Positions 59,580 through 64,000 of a stretch of 64,000 nt of DNA are shown here, piece by piece. A model generated the notes under the pieces. The model was not told the origin of the DNA. It saw nothing but the letters and a program-made list of their open reading frames with translations, and made no database searches. Position 1 is the first letter of the stretch. Every line of letters starts with the position of its first letter. Source of the stretch: Candidatus Koribacter versatilis Ellin345 (lineage in GTDB: Bacteria > Acidobacteriota > Terriglobia > Terriglobales > Acidobacteriaceae); NCBI RefSeq assembly GCF_000014005.1, contig NC_008009.1:2666001-2730000 (forward strand), written 5' to 3'. The translations under genes and the position numbers were made by a program.

Positions 59580-59642
59580 GACACACCCCCAAACCCGCCA
59601 CAATTCGGCCACATTCTACTGCGGGAGGTGTCATGAAATTGC
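59570..59642. repeat. Inverted repeat covering the TPR gene start
   Basis: GCAATTTCATGACAC (59570-59584) and GTGTCATGAAATTGC (59628-59642) are perfect 15-base reverse complements, 43 bases apart, with looser pairing inside. The left arm contains the TPR gene's ATG on the minus strand; the right arm holds an equivalent ATG on the plus strand with GGGAGG before it, opening only a 15-codon frame. Confidence 0.7.
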
Positions 59643-59648
59643 AAAATC

Positions 59649-61832
59649 TCAGTCCCCAACGGCGGTTTGCTGCAGCGTGACGTCGAGGCTCATCTCATCC
59701 ACCGTCTTCTTCAAGTCGGCTTGTGCCAATTCGCGGCGCGCCCGCAGATCGTCCGTCTCCTTGTTTAAGCGATCCAAAGAATCTTCCTGTGCATTGAGTT
59801 GCCGCGTGTAGCGTTGAAGCAGTTCCTTCTCTTCCGCGCTTCCCTTCAAAGCCTTCATGTTCTCGCGCAAACGCGCCTGGTCGTCAGAGATGGACTTCCG
59901 CTGCTCTTCGCGGCTTTGGATCTCGTGGCTGATCTGCGCTACCGCTTTTTGCTTATTGATGACCGTGCGCAACGCCGTCTCTACTTCGGGCGTAATGGAC
60001 TTCGAGCGTATCCACAGGTCGACATCGTCTGTGCTCACGCTGGTCAGGACGAAGCTGTTCGAAATCGGATAAGCCTCATCCACCTTCAGCTTGGTCGTTT
60101 GCTTCGGATCGACGTGGACTTTGAAGCGACGATGCGTCACGGTCGTCTCGTCGGGCTTGGTTTCGCTCACCAGCTTCCAGCTTGGCTGGATGGCGTGCTC
60201 GATCACCACGTTACGGGCGTCGGTATTGGCGTTGCGAATCACGTAGGTTCGGTGACTGCGGATCTCGCGTTTCTGCCACATCGTTCCGTCTTTGATCACG
60301 ATCCGCGCGACCTGCTCTTCGCTGCTCTCGTTCTTCGGTTCGACGGTCACACCCTGGTCCACCGCATAGGAAAGCAGGCGACGCTCGCCCGGCTTGATCG
60401 GGTCCATGATGCCTTCGCCAGCGAACGTATCGTCCTCAAGCACGTTGAAGGTACCGGCATCGAGCGTGTCGGTGCTGGTGTTCTTGAGCCACACGGCGCG
60501 CAATGGCCGCGCTTCATTCTGGTTCCAGAGCGTGACCTTTTCGGCTTCGACAACCTGCTGGATGATCGGCACCAGCGCTGATTGGTTCTTCTTGATCGTC
60601 ACTTTCTCGCGCAGCTTGTACTCGAAGAGATCACCGATGTCGTTGCCATAGGCGACAGCGGCTTGCGTGGCCATAAGGGAGGAAGTGGCCATCCGTGGGA
60701 CTGCGGGTGGAGCAGCGACAATTTTGTGAGCAACGCCGCCGCCTACTCCCGCACCGGCGTCATATGCATTAGCTCCATCCATCGCAGAGTACCCTTCAAG
60801 CTTGTCGCGGTTCCTTGCCAACGCAACCGCGGAACCTGTGCCAACGTCCACGACTTCGGCTGATTCCGTGTTCACCACAATCCCGTTTAACGCTGCTTCA
60901 TGCGTCTGCGGCTGCAACATCGCCGTCTCTGGAAGCCCTACAACTGGCCGCCTTGCGTACGTCGGCTTCGACAACTCCTGCACAAACGACTGCGGTGCTC
61001 CCGCGACGAGGGAGAGCTCGATGTCCTTCCAGTCTTCGCCCACGGTGTTGTCTACAATCGCCCAGCCCTGGATGAACGGTTTAGTTCCGTTCTTCGGCAG
61101 GACGAGTCGATAAGTGCTCTTCCAAACCGGTACTTCGCTGATGTAGCTCACCTGCAACTGCCGCGAGCCGTCACCCGCCGTGTTAATCACCATCCGCCGC
61201 AGGTCCTGTTCGCGTCCCGACGCCAGAACCGACAGATACCGGGTCACGTCCTCGCGCATGTCACTCTCAAGGATCTTCACGCCCAATGTCGGTGTCATCT
61301 CAAACTGCCGAAGTTCTCCGCCGTCGGTAATGATCGAGAGATAATCCACATGCGAGGTGGCCTCGTCGTCTCCCTTGCGCTTGATTTCGCGCGACTCCAC
61401 ACTCAGCACTCGTCCGATGTATGTCGCCGCACCGCTTCGCACTTCGACCCGAGCGCCTTTCAACGCCGCCAAGAACTGCGCTCCGGTAATGTCCTGTCCG
61501 AGGCCCATTCGCAGCGAGCCAAGCTGACGATCGAGCGGCTCAACCGACGTATAGTTCACTCCTGCAATTCTTCCCTTGCCGAGGTCAATCACCGTCAGCG
61601 ACTTCAAGACGTCGTTAAGTTGCGAAGTGGTGAAGTCGATACTCACACTCTGCGAGCCACTCACCGAGCCAACATGCTCGAAGTACCCGACGCCATTCTT
61701 GAACAGCACAACTCTGCGCACTGGAAGCCGTGTGGCTTCCGAGCTGCGTTCAGCTGCGACTGGAGCGGGTTTAAGCGTGTTTTGAGCGAAAGAGGAACTA
61801 ACGAGGAGAAGCCATACGGCAAGTTTGCGCAT
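59649..61832 (-). CDS. Exported DUF4139 domain protein
   Basis: 727 residues, signal peptide MRKLAVWLLLVSSSFAQ. Belongs to the large DUF4139 (mucoidy-inhibitor-like) group: N-terminal strand 'LPVRRVVLFKNGVGYFEHVG', 'LKSLTVIDLGKGRIAGVNY', central 'LQVSYISEVPVWKSTYRLVL' and 'GWAIVDNTVGEDWKDIELSLVAGAP', then a Gly/Ala-rich linker (about 370-410) and a second beta domain ('RSHRTYVIRNANTDARNVVIEH'). The C-terminal 110 residues are coiled coil ('EIQSREEQRKSISDDQARLRENM'). Function unknown; likely periplasmic. Confidence 0.85.
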   Translation of the reverse strand: MRKLAVWLLLVSSSFAQNTLKPAPVAAERSSEATRLPVRRVVLFKNGVGYFEHVGSVSGSQSVSIDFTTSQLNDVLKSLTVIDLGKGRIAGVNYTSVEPLDRQLGSLRMGLGQDITGAQFLAALKGARVEVRSGAATYIGRVLSVESREIKRKGDDEATSHVDYLSIITDGGELRQFEMTPTLGVKILESDMREDVTRYLSVLASGREQDLRRMVINTAGDGSRQLQVSYISEVPVWKSTYRLVLPKNGTKPFIQGWAIVDNTVGEDWKDIELSLVAGAPQSFVQELSKPTYARRPVVGLPETAMLQPQTHEAALNGIVVNTESAEVVDVGTGSAVALARNRDKLEGYSAMDGANAYDAGAGVGGGVAHKIVAAPPAVPRMATSSLMATQAAVAYGNDIGDLFEYKLREKVTIKKNQSALVPIIQQVVEAEKVTLWNQNEARPLRAVWLKNTSTDTLDAGTFNVLEDDTFAGEGIMDPIKPGERRLLSYAVDQGVTVEPKNESSEEQVARIVIKDGTMWQKREIRSHRTYVIRNANTDARNVVIEHAIQPSWKLVSETKPDETTVTHRRFKVHVDPKQTTKLKVDEAYPISNSFVLTSVSTDDVDLWIRSKSITPEVETALRTVINKQKAVAQISHEIQSREEQRKSISDDQARLRENMKALKGSAEEKELLQRYTRQLNAQEDSLDRLNKETDDLRARRELAQADLKKTVDEMSLDVTLQQTAVGD

Positions 61833-61952
61833 TCCAGCCTCCGAGTGTCTTAGACACTGGAACGCCAGAAACGTCCGGAGTTGCGGGAATTATTTGCAGG
61901 CGCTTTTCCCGCGTTGCGACAACGCAACTACGCCAACACTCCGCTTAAATAT

Positions 61953-62492
61953 TTAGGAGATCTGTTCCGCAGCGACTCGACGCCGACTGCTGCGAGCCAT
62001 GCCCCAGAAGATCAGAGCGAAGATTGCGAAGATCGCGCCGAAACCGGAAATCAGCAGAGGGGCAAAAAAGAACCGCCGGTTGAACCCGGCATTCACGCGC
62101 ACATCAGAGAGATTGGAAGGGTTATAGCGGATCTTGTGGTGGCTCCCGACCGGAAACTTGTTGGTCTCGTAGCGGACCTTCGCCACCATTGGGCTGCGAT
62201 GCGATACGACTTCCGCGAAGTGCGGCTGCCCATTCACCGTGAATAAAAGCTGGACGTCGGAATCGTAATAGCGCAATCCACTATCTGGAACATCGGCTTT
62301 CGCTGGAACCACCTGCGAGCGCACCACCTGTGCCTCCACTTCGGGCCAGCTATACAGGATATGAATCTGTTTCCAGTAAAACGGCAGCGAAAACAAGACG
62401 AAGCCAATGCATACGATCAGGTTGGCGATCGCGATTACCGGCAATACGCCAGTGGATGGAGCGTTATTCGATTGGGCCGGAGTCGTGCTCAC
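61953..62492 (-). CDS. DUF3592 membrane protein
   Basis: 179 residues from GTG 62492, which overlaps the ccmD stop (GTGA). Two membrane helices (about 17-38 and 145-166) bracket a periplasmic beta-domain of the DUF3592 type ('WPEVEAQVVRSQVV', 'YYDSDVQLLFTVNG', 'KFPVGSHHKIRYNPSNLSDVRV'). Its translational coupling to ccmD suggests a link to the cytochrome c maturation unit, but DUF3592 proteins have no known role there. Confidence 0.82.
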   Translation of the reverse strand: MSTTPAQSNNAPSTGVLPVIAIANLIVCIGFVLFSLPFYWKQIHILYSWPEVEAQVVRSQVVPAKADVPDSGLRYYDSDVQLLFTVNGQPHFAEVVSHRSPMVAKVRYETNKFPVGSHHKIRYNPSNLSDVRVNAGFNRRFFFAPLLISGFGAIFAIFALIFWGMARSSRRRVAAEQIS

Positions 62493-62614
62493 TTCTTGAG
62501 GTCTCTGAGTTCCTTCCTCAGTTTCACGTATCGCGCTACGAGGTCGGCGGAGTACCCGCCGAGAATCACCCAGACTACGATATAGGCCGCGTGCATGAAG
62601 GCAACAGAGTTCAC
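62489..62614 (-). CDS. ccmD: CcmD-like small membrane protein
   Basis: 41 residues, GTG 62614. One membrane helix with the CcmD layout: 'MHAAYIVVWVILGGYSADL' then a basic cytoplasmic tail (ARYVKLRKELRDLKK). CcmD holds the heme-CcmE-CcmC complex and releases it from CcmAB. GGAGGG, which lies inside the end of ccmC, is six bases upstream; the start overlaps the ccmC stop and its own stop overlaps the DUF3592 start (GTGA on both sides). Assignment rests on position, size and topology since the family is poorly conserved. Confidence 0.8.
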   Translation of the reverse strand: MNSVAFMHAAYIVVWVILGGYSADLVARYVKLRKELRDLKK

Positions 62615-63303
62615 GCGTTCCCTCCCATGCTCAACGCACGCTGCTTGTGGGCTTCGTCCACCTGCTGGTCAATGCGCTGGACGATATAACGCGCCCATAC
62701 GATCACCAGGCCGAGAATAGTAAATGCCAAGAGGTTCCAAAGGAAGGCGTGAAGCATGTGAACTTCCAGTCCCGAATTCTCGCCGCCCGCGATCACTGGT
62801 TGCGGATGCTGGGTGCGGAAGATGCGAATCGAAACATAGACGATCGGGACATCCACGAATCCGAAAATCGCCAGCGCTGCGCCGAGGACTGCACCTTGTC
62901 CGCCAGTAGCGAACTTGCGCAGGATCAAGTAGCTGCAGTAGATCAGCCACAGGACGAATGTGCTCGTCAGGCGAGGATCCCATGTCCACCAGATGCCCCA
63001 CACCGGACGCGCCCACAGCGGCCCGGTGATCAGCACGATGGTGCAGAACACGACACCCACTTCCGCGGAGGCGAGCGCGAACGCGTCGGCCGGTGAATCC
63101 TTGCGGATCAAATACCAGATGCTGGCGCAGAAGTTAAAGAAGAAGCAGAGCCCCGCCACCCAGGCGCAGGGGACGTGGTAGTAAAACACGCGCTGCACAT
63201 CGCCCTGCAAGGCGTCGGTTGGCGCGACGTAGAGCCCTTGCCAGGTGCTGAACCCTAAAAGTGCAACGGCGGCCGCAGCCGCAACAAAAAAGGCCGTTTT
63301 CAT
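62611..63303 (-). CDS. ccmC: Heme exporter protein CcmC
   Basis: Cytochrome c maturation: presents heme to CcmE in the periplasm. 230 residues, six membrane segments, with the tryptophan-rich WWTWDP at 105-110 in the second periplasmic loop and the flanking histidines (H43 in 'FYYHVPCAW' and the one in 'VHMLHAFLWN') that hold heme. The start overlaps the ccmB stop by four bases (ATGA), and the stop overlaps ccmD. Confidence 0.96.
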   Translation of the reverse strand: MKTAFFVAAAAAVALLGFSTWQGLYVAPTDALQGDVQRVFYYHVPCAWVAGLCFFFNFCASIWYLIRKDSPADAFALASAEVGVVFCTIVLITGPLWARPVWGIWWTWDPRLTSTFVLWLIYCSYLILRKFATGGQGAVLGAALAIFGFVDVPIVYVSIRIFRTQHPQPVIAGGENSGLEVHMLHAFLWNLLAFTILGLVIVWARYIVQRIDQQVDEAHKQRALSMGGNA

Positions 63304-63980
63304 TCTGCGTTTATGACTGTCTCAAACAGGAACAAACAAACTGTTGTGAACACCACATCATATACCGTCAGCACTTTCAGCCAGACGATCGGGGAGTTGT
63401 CTCCGGTGAGCACCGCCGAAGTCGCGCTTACCATGCCGAGCAGCGCCGGTAGCGACACCGGAAACAAAATCAACGGCAGCAGCGTCTCGCGGATCCTCGT
63501 ACGAATCGACATCGCCGCAAAGAACGTGCCATTCACCACCAGCGCCCACGTTCCCAGCACTGCGATCACCGGCAGAAGCTTCCAGTTCCCCAGAGCGCGC
63601 AGGTTGTAGAAGATCGTGAAAAGCGGCGCCATCAGGCACTCGAGCAGCGTCACGAAAATCATGTTCCCCAGCGCCTTCGCCAGAAACAGCGAATTCGGCG
63701 GCGCTGGCGAAACGCGAAACGCATCCAGCGCCTGGCTCTTCAGCTCACGCGCCCAAGTTTGATTTAGCGCGACCACCGCTGCGAACAGGAACGACGTCCA
63801 GATCAATCCGCCGGCGATCTCGCGCGAAGTCTCGGCCGTGGGATCGAACGAGAAGCTGAAGATCACGACGACCAGCAGCGAAAAGAACAGCATGGAATTG
63901 ATCGCGTCTTTGGAGCGCCACTCCATGCGCAAGTCTTTGCGAATCGAGGATGCCAGCACCGAGCTAAACGAAGGAGTCAT
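63300..63980 (-). CDS. ccmB: Heme exporter ABC-transporter permease CcmB
   Basis: Membrane subunit of the CcmAB ABC transporter, which with ATP hydrolysis releases holo-CcmE from CcmCD. 226 residues, six membrane helices. 'SSIRKDLRMEWRSKDAINSMLFFSLLVVVIFSFSF' is the family's N-terminus and 'LPLILFPVSLPALLG' the conserved segment with Pro in a helix. AAGGAG lies eight bases before ATG 63980; the ATG overlaps the upstream stop. Confidence 0.95.
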   Translation of the reverse strand: MTPSFSSVLASSIRKDLRMEWRSKDAINSMLFFSLLVVVIFSFSFDPTAETSREIAGGLIWTSFLFAAVVALNQTWARELKSQALDAFRVSPAPPNSLFLAKALGNMIFVTLLECLMAPLFTIFYNLRALGNWKLLPVIAVLGTWALVVNGTFFAAMSIRTRIRETLLPLILFPVSLPALLGMVSATSAVLTGDNSPIVWLKVLTVYDVVFTTVCLFLFETVINAE

Positions 63981-64000
63981 GCCTTGTACTCCTTCCGACG
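63977..64000 (-). CDS. ccmA: 3' end of the upstream gene, probably ccmA
   Basis: Seven codons (ending R-R-K-E-Y-K-A) and a TGA that overlaps the ccmB start by ATGA. Position before ccmB makes the ATPase subunit ccmA the expected gene; the visible sequence is too short to prove it. Confidence 0.5.
   Translation of the reverse strand, partial: RRKEYKA

Noticed and set aside
1-64000. CRISPR arrays, prophage, insertion sequences, tRNA or rRNA genes
   Set aside because: No regularly spaced direct repeats, integrase or transposase frames, or tRNA T-arm and CCA patterns were noticed; a dedicated search was not possible here.

Overview
The window looks like a chromosomal segment of an Acidobacteriota genome, probably of the Koribacter/Terriglobia type. 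This is inferred from gene content and style: GC-rich third codon positions, frequent GTG and TTG starts behind good ribosome binding sites, exported FG-GAP/VCBS proteins with a C-terminal Ig-like module, an S46 dipeptidyl-peptidase, a DUF4139 protein, menaquinone-type UbiE, and several small palindromic intergenic repeats. There is no rRNA, recognisable tRNA, CRISPR array, phage module or transposase. Genes are short operons on both strands, and many neighbours overlap by ATGA/GTGA or meet stop to stop.

1-14.9 kb is mainly housekeeping: a partial CDF metal exporter, a SurA-like foldase and sugar-nucleotide-type epimerase pair, aroB-ubiE diverging from nadB, a zinc-ribbon protein, a solitary nuoB, an aldo/keto reductase, a GNAT acetyltransferase, a SIMPL protein, an Ig-like secreted protein, a radical SAM enzyme with unusual cysteine spacing, then purC, cvpA and a Fis-type HTH gene. 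14.9-15.6 kb is non-coding and remarkable: a chain of hairpins containing two back-to-back terminators whose loop and stem are mutually complementary, followed by a 165-bp inverted-repeat element.

15.6-33.5 kb holds an exported TPR-like protein, two SDRs, DinB, YtxH and DUF948-like envelope proteins, an AraC regulator divergent from an SDR, a DUF2306 membrane protein flanked by two copies of a hairpin repeat, an esterase, mnmA, a diheme cytochrome c, two tandem VCBS proteins, iscS and gltA. The VCBS pair arose by a segmental duplication that also copied the 3' end of iscS, now a frameshifted remnant.

33.5-46.5 kb encodes mostly secreted or accessory enzymes: S46 peptidase, MetX-like hydrolase, metallophosphoesterase, two VOC proteins, rhodanese, cyanophycinase-like peptidase, Ig-like protein, metallo-beta-lactamase-fold hydrolase, GT2 glycosyltransferase, an internally duplicated exported protein, an aminotransferase and a methyltransferase.

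46.6-51.7 kb is a formate dehydrogenase operon. The catalytic subunit reads through an in-frame UGA as selenocysteine, with a clear bacterial SECIS hairpin; it is followed by a four-cluster ferredoxin subunit and an NrfD/PsrC-type membrane subunit, so formate oxidation probably feeds the quinone pool. 51.7-64 kb has an amidase, a purine permease, a large exported repeat protein, two tandem membrane-anchored paralogues of unknown function, a small C2H2-like protein, a TPR protein, a DUF4139 protein, and a leftward cytochrome c maturation operon (ccmA end, ccmB, ccmC, a short ccmD, DUF3592) running off the right edge.
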